DNA of 64,000 nt, taken from positions 2,046,001 through 2,110,000 of the forward strand of contig NZ_CP009129.1 in assembly GCF_000785555.1 (NCBI RefSeq), written 5' to 3'. The notes beneath the pieces were generated by a model. The model was given only the letters and a program-made list of their open reading frames with translations. It made no database searches and was not told the origin of the DNA. The translations under genes were made by a program, and so were the position numbers. Position 1 is the stretch's first letter. Each line of letters opens with the position of its first letter. This document shows positions 34,708-43,950 of the stretch, piece after piece. The stretch comes from Planococcus sp. PAMC 21323. GTDB taxonomy: Bacteria > Bacillota > Bacilli > Bacillales_A > Planococcaceae.

Positions 34708-35919
34708 CTAGTTTTCTTCACTTTTACTGTTATGACTTTCTTCCTTCTGATCTTTATTTCGCTCTTTACCTTTTATATCGGATAGGCTGTCTTTAGTCGA
34801 GTCGCCTTTTTGTATGTCTTTTTTTAAAGCTTTATTTTCTTTTTGCTCTATCTTTTTCTCTTTCTTATTAACCTTTATTTCTTTTTGATCTTTCTGTATT
34901 TCTTTTTCTTCTTTCTTGACCTCTTTTTCTAAATCTTTGTCATCTTTCTTAATCTCTTTCTCTATATCTTTTTCTTCTTTCTTGATGAGCTTGTTTTCTG
35001 AATTTGCCTTTGTTGGTTCTACTTTTTTCTGTGGCTTTATTAGAGTTGATTTTTCAGGGTTGTTTGATGACTCTTTGCTATTGCTTTTTTGTTTAGGTGT
35101 ATTTTGAGGTTGTTTTTCTTTGAGTGATTTATCCTCTTTTTTCTCTCCTCTGAGATTAGAAGGTTCTTTAGATTTACTTTCCGTTTCTTCTTTCTTTTCT
35201 TTCATGCCTTTTGGTTCTTTTACTTGTAGAGGGATTGACTGCTTTTCTTGTTGCAATAATTGCTCTTTAGGTTCTACTTGATTCTTAACAGTTTCCGCTT
35301 TCTTAATCATTTGCCCAACTGGTATTTGATTTTCTTTCGCATGACGCCATTGTTCTTTTGTCGCTTGTTTCATTTGAATGGCAACTTGCTTGTTTTCAAG
35401 TTCGAGTGAAAGTGCCAAAATAATATTTTTTATCGTTTTTTCGGCTTTATAATTACCCTCTTCAACAGCAGTTATGGTAATGTCTCGCGTTTCATCCTTT
35501 ACCGCTAAATGAAGAACACGGTTTAAAACCGTCGATAAGGAATCATTTTCCCAGTCCCCCATTTGATGAATCAAATCCCGACCATCATTATTTAATTCGC
35601 GAATAGATATCACTTTATAGTCCTTATCTATCCCAAGCTCAACCCCTGGATTAATCTGTACTTGTACATAACCATATGCTTCTTCTACAGGAAATACTAA
35701 AGCAGACATAAACAAAACAATCGCAGCAACAGCGGCTGTAATTGGAGCTAATGTGGGCAGTATACGAATAGCTGGTCTTTTTTCAAGCGGATAAAAAAAG
35801 GCTTCTTCTCCTATTGCTGGATTGCCTACAGGAGTTCCTTTTACAAATTGTCCATCTGACTTTAAAAAGATTGAGCGATTTTTTTTTGATTTAATACATA
35901 TTCCAGATTGTTTTCGCAT
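34708..35919 (-). CDS. rsgI: Anti-sigma-I factor RsgI
   Basis: A 403-residue single-pass membrane protein. Residues 1-50 form the cytoplasmic anti-sigma domain (RsgI_N). A helix lies at about residues 52-76, followed by the conserved periplasmic segment VQVQINPGVELGIDKDYKVI. From about residue 205 the outside tail is almost only Lys, Glu, Gln and Asn with Ser/Pro linkers, likely a coiled coil. It abuts sigI by one base. Regulated cleavage releases SigI in response to heat or envelope signals in relatives. The tail differs from the carbohydrate-binding RsgI tails of clostridia. Confidence 0.9.
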   Translation of the reverse strand: MRKQSGICIKSKKNRSIFLKSDGQFVKGTPVGNPAIGEEAFFYPLEKRPAIRILPTLAPITAAVAAIVLFMSALVFPVEEAYGYVQVQINPGVELGIDKDYKVISIRELNNDGRDLIHQMGDWENDSLSTVLNRVLHLAVKDETRDITITAVEEGNYKAEKTIKNIILALSLELENKQVAIQMKQATKEQWRHAKENQIPVGQMIKKAETVKNQVEPKEQLLQQEKQSIPLQVKEPKGMKEKKEETESKSKEPSNLRGEKKEDKSLKEKQPQNTPKQKSNSKESSNNPEKSTLIKPQKKVEPTKANSENKLIKKEEKDIEKEIKKDDKDLEKEVKKEEKEIQKDQKEIKVNKKEKKIEQKENKALKKDIQKGDSTKDSLSDIKGKERNKDQKEESHNSKSEEN

Positions 35920-36665
35920 CAGTTTAACCGCCCTTTTAAATAGTCTTTCAGGAAATACAAATCACTCATTTGTAATAATGCCATTGCAATTATGTATTTC
36001 CGGTTTCGTTCAATTGTTTTACGAGATACCTTTACCAGGCATTCAATTTCTTTTATCGGCAATTTTTTTTTGTCTAATAAGTATTGTTTATACTCATCTG
36101 TTTCTGCCACTAACTGAGCGATTTGGATTGCTGTGATTCTCGCATCTAAGTGAGTGGGAGAAACTTTGACTAATATTTCAAATGATAAATTAAATTCTTG
36201 TAAAATTTCTTCATAACGTACGATTTCTTCGCGTCTTTTCTGGTTTTCTTGCTCGCTGCTATATGCAAAAGATGCGGCGTTGTCTGCGATGCCATTATGT
36301 TCTTCTGTCTCTGCTGCTGGCATAAAATCGTGACTAAATTCATCGCGCCGGCTTTCTTTTCGAATAAAATCGATTATACGTCTTCGAATGACCATATGAG
36401 CAAACGTTAAAAACGATGCATTGTTATTTTGGTCAAATTTGTGAATGGCTTCGTTAAATGCAGATAAGGCAATACTATATTCATCATCATGATCATCAAT
36501 AAACCGCTTGCATACTTGGGATGCGGTTTTTTTCATAAAAGGTGAATAGTGAGAAAGTAAATCATGTAATGCCTGCTCATCGCCGTCTTGCACTTGCAGT
36601 ACCATTGTTTCAGCATCAACTTTCTCGATACGTCCAAATTTCCAGCCCAATGTAGCTAACAGCAC
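35919..36665 (-). CDS. sigI: RNA polymerase sigma factor SigI
   Basis: A 248-residue group of sigma-70 factors found in Bacillales and clostridia. The region 2 block is DDEYSIALSAFNEAIHKFDQ and FLTFAHMVIRRRIIDFIRKE (about residues 60-110). The C-terminal conserved block is KKLPIKEIECLVKVSRKTIERNRKYIIA. The frame begins with GTG at 36674, but that codon overlaps the AGGGG ribosome-binding site. The GTG at 36665, 6 bases away, is more likely. rsgI follows directly. Confidence 0.92.
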   Translation of the reverse strand: MLLATLGWKFGRIEKVDAETMVLQVQDGDEQALHDLLSHYSPFMKKTASQVCKRFIDDHDDEYSIALSAFNEAIHKFDQNNNASFLTFAHMVIRRRIIDFIRKESRRDEFSHDFMPAAETEEHNGIADNAASFAYSSEQENQKRREEIVRYEEILQEFNLSFEILVKVSPTHLDARITAIQIAQLVAETDEYKQYLLDKKKLPIKEIECLVKVSRKTIERNRKYIIAMALLQMSDLYFLKDYLKGRLN

Positions 36666-36810
36666 ACCATTCACCCCTTTTCAAAGTCACTATCTATTTG
36701 ATTGTAACTTTGCTTAGCAAATTTTAAAAGAGGGATGTTTTGCTTTCCTTACCATTATTCGCTTATAATATGATTCTTTTGTCCGTAATTACATAATTAC
36801 TTTTGCACAG

Positions 36811-36841
36811 AAAAAAGATGCATTGAAATGAATTCAATGCA
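36811..36841 (-). terminator. Terminator of the TerC/MeeY gene
   Basis: A 9-bp perfect stem (36819-36827 with 36833-36841) and a T-run on the minus strand, 28 bases after the stop. Confidence 0.85.
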
Positions 36842-36868
36842 CCCTTTGTTTCTTCTACTTTTAAGTTG

Positions 36869-37666
36869 TTATTTAGCTTCGTTTTCTTTAGCTTGTTCTT
36901 TATTTTGCTTAACTCCAAGAATTCCGCCAACAACAACAATTCCAAGTAATACAGACCAGAAAACTAGCGTCCAAGGTGTAGAATGTGGGAAGCTTTCAGG
37001 TAATATACCTACATTTTCATGAGATAAAGTCATAACCAATAACTTCACTCCAACCCATCCAACAATAACAAATGCTGCTGTTTCAAGTTGTGGATATTTT
37101 TCTAGTAATTGTACAAATTTATGTGCTGCAAATCGCATGATAATAACACCGATCAAACCACCAGCAAGCATGACCATAAACTGACCCGAGTTAATCCCAC
37201 CAATATCCTTCATACCGAACACATCTAAATGTGGCAATGTAACGGCTAATGCTACGGCTGCAAGCATCGAATCAATTGCAAAAGCAATATCTGCTAATTC
37301 AACTTTCAACACGGTCATCCAGAAGCTAGAGCCTTTTTTCTTCGGCTTTTCATCCATACCTTCTAAACTTTCATCTGTATCGCCTTTACGTTGGTCATAT
37401 ATACTCTTAATCGAAATAAACAAGAGATATGCCGCACCAAGTGCTTGAATCTGCCAAATATTAACTAGTAGCGTAATCATGAATAACGCTGCGAAACGGA
37501 AAACAAATGCTCCTACTAATCCGTAAAACAAGGCTTTTTTCTGTTGCTCTTTCGGTAAGTGCTTAACCATTACCGCCATAACTACTGCATTATCTGCAGC
37601 TAATAATCCTTCAAGTCCTACTAAAACTAATAGAACCCAAGCATATTCCAATAATACTGCTTCCAT
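36869..37666 (-). CDS. TerC-family metal exporter (YkoY/MeeY-like)
   Basis: A 265-residue membrane protein of the TerC family with about eight helices. Conserved acidic motifs in the membrane are GLLAADNAVVMAVMV (about residues 20-34) and LADIAFAIDSMLAAVAL (about residues 124-140). B. subtilis YkoY (MeeY) takes part in Mn2+ efflux linked to exported proteins. The yybP-ykoY riboswitch upstream makes a Mn2+ role here very likely. AGGAGG lies 8-9 bases before the ATG. Confidence 0.93.
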   Translation of the reverse strand: MEAVLLEYAWVLLVLVGLEGLLAADNAVVMAVMVKHLPKEQQKKALFYGLVGAFVFRFAALFMITLLVNIWQIQALGAAYLLFISIKSIYDQRKGDTDESLEGMDEKPKKKGSSFWMTVLKVELADIAFAIDSMLAAVALAVTLPHLDVFGMKDIGGINSGQFMVMLAGGLIGVIIMRFAAHKFVQLLEKYPQLETAAFVIVGWVGVKLLVMTLSHENVGILPESFPHSTPWTLVFWSVLLGIVVVGGILGVKQNKEQAKENEAK

Positions 37667-37695
37667 TTTTCTTTCTCCTCCTGTTTTTTGCCAAC

Positions 37696-37836
37696 AAAAA
37701 AGACCCTTGCCTAAATAAAGGCAAAGGTCTCGCTAAGCAAATTTCGTTTGCTATCACAACCGATGGCTACTAACCATGTATTGACGACTGTGAAATAGGT
37801 TTCCCTATAGCTACTCCCCCTTGACTGGAAGTCAAA
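37696..37836 (-). ncRNA. yybP-ykoY manganese riboswitch with terminator
   Basis: Read on the minus strand, the leader has the class hallmarks: AAGGGGGAGTAGC, then GGGAAACC, then CAGTCGTCAATAC, and a 3' part AGCGAGACCTTTGCC. The closing stem P1 pairs AAGG with CCTT. The 3' P1 strand can instead form a strong terminator (37730-37721 with 37710-37701) followed by TTTTTT. Mn2+ binding therefore favours read-through into the TerC gene. A small hairpin (37822-37836) precedes it. A TATACT -10 element is at 37857-37862. Confidence 0.93.
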
Positions 37837-37887
37837 GTGTATTGAGTTGTAATGTTAGTATAGCATCTTTTTAAATCATGGCATAGT

Positions 37888-38967
37888 TTAACGTATATTG
37901 ATTTGAAAGTTTTTGTCATTTTTATGTACGTTATAAAACTCGACCATCGCTGGCATTGTTTCTAGGAAATCTGCACATCGAACGTTGCTACCCACTAAAA
38001 GCTGCTCTGCATTTTGCGTATCGAAATCTGCTGACCAAGTTAAATAATCCAAAGTTTCAATTTCAACACCTAATAACTTTCTTACAGGCGCAAGAGACAA
38101 TGAGGCTTTGGCTACACTATGTGGTAGACGTCCTTTAGGACTTTTTCCCGTTATTAAAAAGACCATATTTCGATACACTTCTTCTACTGGGTGGGGATTG
38201 GGATCTGTTAAATGAACAGTTTGTCCTGCTGCCTCATCTAATTTACTAAGGTAAATAGAAGCGTCTAAAACATAGTCAACCGGCACAACATTTAAGTAAG
38301 ATTGAGAACGTCCAACAAACGGGATGAACGGCAAAAACTTAACGCGTTCAATCAAATTAAGGAAAAAATAAGGTCCGTCAAACTTAATCGTTTCACCTGT
38401 AACTGAATGTCCGCGAACAATTCCTGGTCGAATAATCGTCACAGGCAGTGTTTGTTTTAAATCTTCGACCAATAATTCTGCTTCAAACTTTGTTTCTTCA
38501 TAAAAATTCTTGAAAGCTTTTGGACGTTTTAAATCTGTCTCATAAATAATTCCTTCTCGATTTCCAGCTACATAAGCCGTACTAAAATAAACATAGCGTT
38601 CAAGATTTGGTAATTCTGACAAAAATTCATTAACAAAGCGTGTTCCTTCTACGTTCACTTGCCAAGCAAGATCTCGCGGAACAGCTAAATCATAAATAGC
38701 TGCCAAATGCCAAAAAACAATATTTTTACTTTTGAGATACACTTTATCTTGTTCATTTAATGCTAATCCTGACTCGGTGATGTCACCTTCAATTAAGTTG
38801 ATTGCTCGACAATTCGTTTCTTTTTCTATCCGTCTTGCTTCTTTTTCTGCTTTTATTCTCTCTGAAGGTAAAATAATGGCGGAAATCATTTCGTGTTGTT
38901 GTGCATGCTTATAAATTAATTGACTAGCTATAAATCCTGGAAATCCAGTAAAAACGATTTCTTTCAT
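37888..38967 (-). CDS. Extended SDR, male-sterility/thioester-reductase-like NAD(P)-binding protein
   Basis: A 359-residue extended short-chain dehydrogenase. The glycine motif is TGFPGFIAS (residues 7-15), STAYVAGN holds the active-site serine/tyrosine, and YEETKFEAE has the YxxxK lysine. RPGIVRGHSVTGE follows. The family pattern (NAD_binding_4) is shared with fatty acyl-CoA and carboxylic-acid reductase domains, without the adenylation partner. The substrate is unknown. AGGGG precedes the ATG. Confidence 0.82.
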   Translation of the reverse strand: MKEIVFTGFPGFIASQLIYKHAQQHEMISAIILPSERIKAEKEARRIEKETNCRAINLIEGDITESGLALNEQDKVYLKSKNIVFWHLAAIYDLAVPRDLAWQVNVEGTRFVNEFLSELPNLERYVYFSTAYVAGNREGIIYETDLKRPKAFKNFYEETKFEAELLVEDLKQTLPVTIIRPGIVRGHSVTGETIKFDGPYFFLNLIERVKFLPFIPFVGRSQSYLNVVPVDYVLDASIYLSKLDEAAGQTVHLTDPNPHPVEEVYRNMVFLITGKSPKGRLPHSVAKASLSLAPVRKLLGVEIETLDYLTWSADFDTQNAEQLLVGSNVRCADFLETMPAMVEFYNVHKNDKNFQINIR

Positions 38968-39017
38968 ATTTTCAACCCCTTTTATTCATCATACTAAATT
39001 TTCTGGTAATATACAGC

Positions 39018-39048
39018 AAAAAAAGTAAGCCCGAGGGCTTACTTTTTA
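39018..39048 (-). terminator. Terminator of the RND pump gene
   Basis: A 12-bp perfect stem (39020-39031 with 39034-39045) overlaps the stop codon and has A/T runs at both sides. Confidence 0.9.
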
Positions 39049-42000
39049 TTCATTCTTCTTGTTTGTCGATCAAAAAGGCTGTAGACAATTGGGACAACGT
39101 AAAGTGATAGTAAAGTTGAGCTGATCAATCCACCAATCACTGTAATTCCCATCGGTTGATTAATTTCAGTACCCTCTCCTATACCAATTGCTAAAGGCAG
39201 TAAGCCTAGTATAGTCGTTAATGCTGTCATCAAAATCGGACGTCTACGATCATGGACTGATGTAATAATTGCATCATAAGAGTCCATGCCATCTTCTTTT
39301 CGTTGATTGATATAATCAACTAAAACAATTCCATTATTGACGACTATCCCTACTAAAACGAGCAAACCAATAACAGCGGTAATGCTGACTGGAGTTTGCG
39401 TAACAAACAAAGCAATGGCTACACCGATTGCCATTAATGGTACGGTAAACATAATAACGAGTGGATATTTAAAAGATTCGAATTGTGCTGCCATCGCAAT
39501 ATAAACCAGCACGATAGCTAGTAAGACAGCTAGAAGCATATCGTTGATCGAGTTATCAAGCAGTTCTCGGTCTCCACCAAACGAAATTAATGTATTTTCA
39601 TCCAAGTTTAAAGCTTCAAGTTCTGCATCTACTTTGTCTGACATATCACCTAAAGTAATATTCGACTGATGTTGTAATGTAAAGGACACACTGTCTGCCT
39701 GATTTACTCGCTGGATACTGACAGGACCTTGTGCGATTTTAATATCTGCTAGTTCCTGAAGCTCAACAAATTCTCCTGCAGGAGTTCTTAGCGATAAAGT
39801 ACGAAGCTTTTCAAGGCTGTTTCTTTCTCCTTCTGCATATGCTACATAAACACTTAGAACTTCATCATCTTCCGTTAATACTTGACTAGCCAAAACGCCT
39901 CGCGTGATGTTATTGACTGTTTGCGCTATTTGAACCGGTGGCAAACCATATTCAGTTGCCGCGTCACGATCAATCGTCATTTGAATTTCGTCAATGGTTT
40001 CTTGACGATCATTCGTAAGTTCCGTTACTTCTGGGAGCTCTTCTAATGCCTCTTCAATAGATACGACTGCTTCGTCTAATCGTGAGCGATTCGTATCGGT
40101 TACTGTAAAGGATAAGCTATTTGGCGAAGATCCTGCAGCCGTTTGTAAGTCAAAGCTGACTAATGCAAGGTCTCCAACCGTTTCACGAACACGAGGTTGC
40201 ACATCGTCTACAAAGTCAAAAATAGAGCGATCGCGATCTGCCAAATCAACTAGTTTCACATAAATTTCAGCGACGTTCGCTTGCCCAGACCCCTGTGCTA
40301 TTCCTTGCTGTGTAGAGCCTACTAAACTAACGTATACATCTACATCTTCTTCAAGTTTTAATTCATCTTCTATCAAGTCAACCACTTCGTTAGTAGCTGT
40401 TCTAGAAGAACCATTTTCTAGTTCGACTGAAACACTAACAAAACCTTCATCTGTAGCTGGTATAAATTCTGTTCCTACTTGCATTACACCAAATGCTCCA
40501 ACGATTAATAATACAAACGCTGTAAACAAAACAATAATTCGATTTCGTAGCGCCCAAACAACGGATCCTTCAAAAGCTTTAATGCTCTTTGACGTATCCT
40601 TTTTAACTTTCGGCTTGCTTCCTGGTTTACCTAGCATTCTAGAAGCCATCATCGGGATGACGGTTAATGCCACGGCTAAAGAAGCAAAAAGACTAAACGA
40701 AATTGTCAATGCAAATTCAAAGAAAATCTCTCCGATTAACCCTGATATAAAGATAACTGGGATGAATACGGCTACGGTTGTTAAGGTAGATGCGATGATT
40801 GCACCTGAAACTTCTTTAGCACCTTCTGATGCTGCTTTTTTGGAATTTTTGCCCATCGCTAAATGACGTTCAATATTTTCAATAACGACAATGGCATTAT
40901 CGACTAGCATCCCAATTCCTAAAGCAAGTGCCCCTAATGTTAAAATGTTCAAAGCGAAATCTGCAAAAAACATCAATACAAACGTTACGATAACTGAATA
41001 TGGAATTGCGACTCCGATAATAATTGGACTTCTGATACCTCGTAAGAAATAGAAAAGAACGAGCATCGCAAAAATCCCACCAAGCACTAATGTCTGGCCA
41101 ATATTGCCAATGGCAAGTTTGACATAATCACCTTGGTCAAACAGAATATCGGCTTGTACGCCTTCAAAACGATCTTCACTCAAAAGTTCATCGAGTCGCT
41201 TCTGGAACGCATCCGATACATCTGCTGTATTTGCTTGGGACTCTTGCAGAGCTGACAATAACACAGCAGGCTCTTCGTTCGTTCGCGTTTCACTATTGCT
41301 TTGTCGTTCACTAATACCTACTTTTGCAACATCACCAATAGTTACGTTATCACCTTCTAGTGGATCAATTGTTAGGACTAAGTTCTGTATTTCTTCTATA
41401 TTTGTTAACGTACTGATGATGCGCGTTGTTAAGTTGCGCCCATCTTCTGTTTCTATTGATTCTCCTGGCAATGAAATATTATTTGCTTGAATGAGTTGCA
41501 CAACATCTGATTGCTGCAAGCCACGTTCTTCTAGAGCTGCTTGGTCTAGCTCGATTTGAATTTCCTCTATCAAAGAACCTGAAATGTTTACACTTGCGAC
41601 GCCTTCTGTTTGACGGAGTTCTGTCTCTAACTCTTCTGCAATTACACGCACGTCTGCATTTGGATCACTCGAACGTAAAGATAATTGCAAAATCGGAAAT
41701 TGTGCAGGGTCAAATTTCAAAAAACGCGGATCATTCGAATCATCAGGTATTGGCGTTTGATCGATTCTTTGCGCAATATCTGATTGGACATCATCGATAT
41801 CTGTAGACCAATCAAATTCTAGAAGAATAAAATTTGATCCTTCCTGGCTATTTGATTGAATCGATTTAATCCCTGGTAATGTTGCTAAATTCGCTTCTAA
41901 TGGCTTAGTTACTTTTTCACTTACTTCTGTAGAGCTAGCCCCTGGATAATTTGTTACCACTACACCAATCGGTGGATTAAGTTCTGGAATTAATGTAATT

Positions 42001-42098
42001 GGAATTCGTGTAAATGACACAACGCCTAAAATAATAACCAAAAACATGATAACGATAGTAAAGACAGGTCGCTTTATGGAAAAATCACTTATTTTCAT
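39039..42098 (-). CDS. swrC: RND efflux pump, SwrC/AcrB-like
   Basis: A 1019-residue resistance-nodulation-division transporter with 12 helices and two large extracytoplasmic loops. FTRIPITLIPELNPPIGVV and YPGASSTEVSEKVTKPLE begin the first porter domain. LGIGMLVDNAIVVIENIERH holds the proton-relay aspartates in helix 4, and a second half repeats the fold. It is similar to B. subtilis SwrC (YerP), which confers surfactin resistance and swarming. The frame starts with TTG at 42107; AGAGGG fits the ATG at 42098 better. Confidence 0.87.
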   Translation of the reverse strand: MKISDFSIKRPVFTIVIMFLVIILGVVSFTRIPITLIPELNPPIGVVVTNYPGASSTEVSEKVTKPLEANLATLPGIKSIQSNSQEGSNFILLEFDWSTDIDDVQSDIAQRIDQTPIPDDSNDPRFLKFDPAQFPILQLSLRSSDPNADVRVIAEELETELRQTEGVASVNISGSLIEEIQIELDQAALEERGLQQSDVVQLIQANNISLPGESIETEDGRNLTTRIISTLTNIEEIQNLVLTIDPLEGDNVTIGDVAKVGISERQSNSETRTNEEPAVLLSALQESQANTADVSDAFQKRLDELLSEDRFEGVQADILFDQGDYVKLAIGNIGQTLVLGGIFAMLVLFYFLRGIRSPIIIGVAIPYSVIVTFVLMFFADFALNILTLGALALGIGMLVDNAIVVIENIERHLAMGKNSKKAASEGAKEVSGAIIASTLTTVAVFIPVIFISGLIGEIFFEFALTISFSLFASLAVALTVIPMMASRMLGKPGSKPKVKKDTSKSIKAFEGSVVWALRNRIIVLFTAFVLLIVGAFGVMQVGTEFIPATDEGFVSVSVELENGSSRTATNEVVDLIEDELKLEEDVDVYVSLVGSTQQGIAQGSGQANVAEIYVKLVDLADRDRSIFDFVDDVQPRVRETVGDLALVSFDLQTAAGSSPNSLSFTVTDTNRSRLDEAVVSIEEALEELPEVTELTNDRQETIDEIQMTIDRDAATEYGLPPVQIAQTVNNITRGVLASQVLTEDDEVLSVYVAYAEGERNSLEKLRTLSLRTPAGEFVELQELADIKIAQGPVSIQRVNQADSVSFTLQHQSNITLGDMSDKVDAELEALNLDENTLISFGGDRELLDNSINDMLLAVLLAIVLVYIAMAAQFESFKYPLVIMFTVPLMAIGVAIALFVTQTPVSITAVIGLLVLVGIVVNNGIVLVDYINQRKEDGMDSYDAIITSVHDRRRPILMTALTTILGLLPLAIGIGEGTEINQPMGITVIGGLISSTLLSLYVVPIVYSLFDRQTRRMNKK

Positions 42099-42199
42099 TT
42101 TTTTCAAACCCTCTCTTTACTTTGTTCTTTAATCATAAGAAAAATCTCCTATAACCGCAAATTTAACAGAGCGTGTTCACCTACCTGGCAATTTTAAAA

Positions 42200-42248
42200 A
42201 AGAAAAAAACTGTAAACAAATCGAATTAATCGAGTTTGTCTACAGTCT
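42200..42248 (-). terminator. Terminator of prfC
   Basis: An approximately 16-bp stem with one bulge (42210-42225 with 42230-42247) followed by T residues on the minus strand. Confidence 0.8.
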
Positions 42249-42274
42249 GAATCCGCAAAAGTAGCGCTCTATTT

Positions 42275-43843
42275 TTATAAGAGACTATATAAGCGAATAC
42301 CTGGATTTTTATCTTGGAACCAGCGTGTTGCAAACTCGTTCTCGAACAAGAAGACATAATTATCGAAACGATCGCGTACTAGCATCGAGCGTCCGCTAGA
42401 CATCGATTCTTTCACATCTTCTTCATTCTCAATCCATCGTGCGATTTTGTTGCCTACTGGCTCCATGCGTACATCTACATTATATTCGTTTTTCATACGG
42501 TGTTCGAACACTTCAAATTGAAGTTGACCGACTGCACCAAGAATCACTTCTTCTAAATGCAATGTTTTGTAATATTGAATAGCGCCTTCTTGTACTAATT
42601 GAAGGATTCCTTTATGGAAATGTTTTTGTTTCATGACGTTTTTAGCTGTTACTTTCATAAACAGTTCTGGAGTAAATTGTGGCAAGCTCTCGAATTGGAA
42701 TTTCTTCCCGCTCGTAATCGTGTCTCCGATTTGGTAATTCCCCACATCATGTAAACCGATTATGTCACCTGCTACTGCCTCATTAACCATTTCTCGATCG
42801 TCTGCTAAAAATTGAGTCGTCTGTGACAGTTTAATATTTTTCCCTGTACGCGCTAAAGTTACGTTCATCCCTCGTTCGAACTTACCCGAAACAATACGAA
42901 CAAAAGCGATACGATCGCGATGGGCTGGATTCATATTGGCTTGGATTTTGAAAATAAATCCTGAAAACGGCATTTCAAGTGGGTCCACTATTTCTTCCTC
43001 TTGTGTAATACGTGGTTGCGGTGGTGGCGCAAATTGCAAATACGTCTCAAGGAATGTTTGTACACCAAAATTAGCTAATGCACTACCAAAGAAGACAGGT
43101 GTCAATTCCCCTCTTTTTACACGGTCATATGAAAACTCATTGCCCGCTTCGTCCAATAAATCAATATCATCCATTGCTTGTGTGTAATAAGATGTTTTCT
43201 TCATTTCATGATCTTCGATTAATCTGCCGTTATCGTCTAGTTCAAGGAATCGTTCTCCTTCTGAACGGAAAGGTTCTACACGTTTATTAAAACGATCATA
43301 AATCCCAAGGAATTCTTTCCCCATGCCTATTGGCCAGTTCATTGCGTAAGATTGTATTCCAAGTACTTCCTCAAGTTCTTCCATTAATTCTAATGGCTCT
43401 TTTCCTTGGCGGTCCATTTTGTTGATAAATGTAAAGATTGGTATACCGCGCATTTTACATACTTTAAATAATTTGACGGTTTGCGCTTCAATCCCTTTAG
43501 CAACATCGATAATCATAACTGCGCTGTCTACTGCCATTAATGTGCGATACGTATCTTCACTGAAATCTTGGTGTCCAGGTGTATCCAAAATATTGACACG
43601 GTGACCATCATAATCAAATTGCATAACGGAAGAAGTTACAGAAATCCCCCGTTGTTTCTCAATCTCCATCCAGTCAGAAGTTGCGAACTTGCCGCTTTTC
43701 TTCCCTTTAACTGTCCCGGCATCACGAATGGCTCCACCAAATAACAGTAATTTTTCTGTTAACGTTGTTTTACCAGCATCTGGGTGGGAGATGATGGCGA
43801 AAGTTCTTCTATTTTGAATTTCATTCTTTAATTGGTCTGACAT
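42275..43843 (-). CDS. prfC: Peptide chain release factor 3
   Basis: A 522-residue translational GTPase that recycles RF1/RF2. G1 is SHPDAGKTT (residues 19-27), G3 [15 protein letters not shown]4 INKMDR. The EF-G-like domains follow, with RF3-specific [26 protein letters not shown] precedes the ATG. In staphylococci prfC also lies next to murE, as here. Confidence 0.96.
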   Translation of the reverse strand: MSDQLKNEIQNRRTFAIISHPDAGKTTLTEKLLLFGGAIRDAGTVKGKKSGKFATSDWMEIEKQRGISVTSSVMQFDYDGHRVNILDTPGHQDFSEDTYRTLMAVDSAVMIIDVAKGIEAQTVKLFKVCKMRGIPIFTFINKMDRQGKEPLELMEELEEVLGIQSYAMNWPIGMGKEFLGIYDRFNKRVEPFRSEGERFLELDDNGRLIEDHEMKKTSYYTQAMDDIDLLDEAGNEFSYDRVKRGELTPVFFGSALANFGVQTFLETYLQFAPPPQPRITQEEEIVDPLEMPFSGFIFKIQANMNPAHRDRIAFVRIVSGKFERGMNVTLARTGKNIKLSQTTQFLADDREMVNEAVAGDIIGLHDVGNYQIGDTITSGKKFQFESLPQFTPELFMKVTAKNVMKQKHFHKGILQLVQEGAIQYYKTLHLEEVILGAVGQLQFEVFEHRMKNEYNVDVRMEPVGNKIARWIENEEDVKESMSSGRSMLVRDRFDNYVFLFENEFATRWFQDKNPGIRLYSLL

Positions 43844-43925
43844 GTTTATACGCTCCTTTAATCTACTCTCTTCATATTAGAGAAGGGGACTGAAAAAAAC
43901 AAGGAATTTTAATAGCTGCAGAGAA

Positions 43926-43946
43926 AAAAGAAGCCATTAGAGGCTC
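43926..43946 (-). terminator. Weak terminator after murE
   Basis: A short GAAGCC/GGCTCC-type stem (about 43931-43946) followed by TTCTTTTTTC on the minus strand, at the murE stop. Confidence 0.55.
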
Positions 43947-43950
43947 CTTT

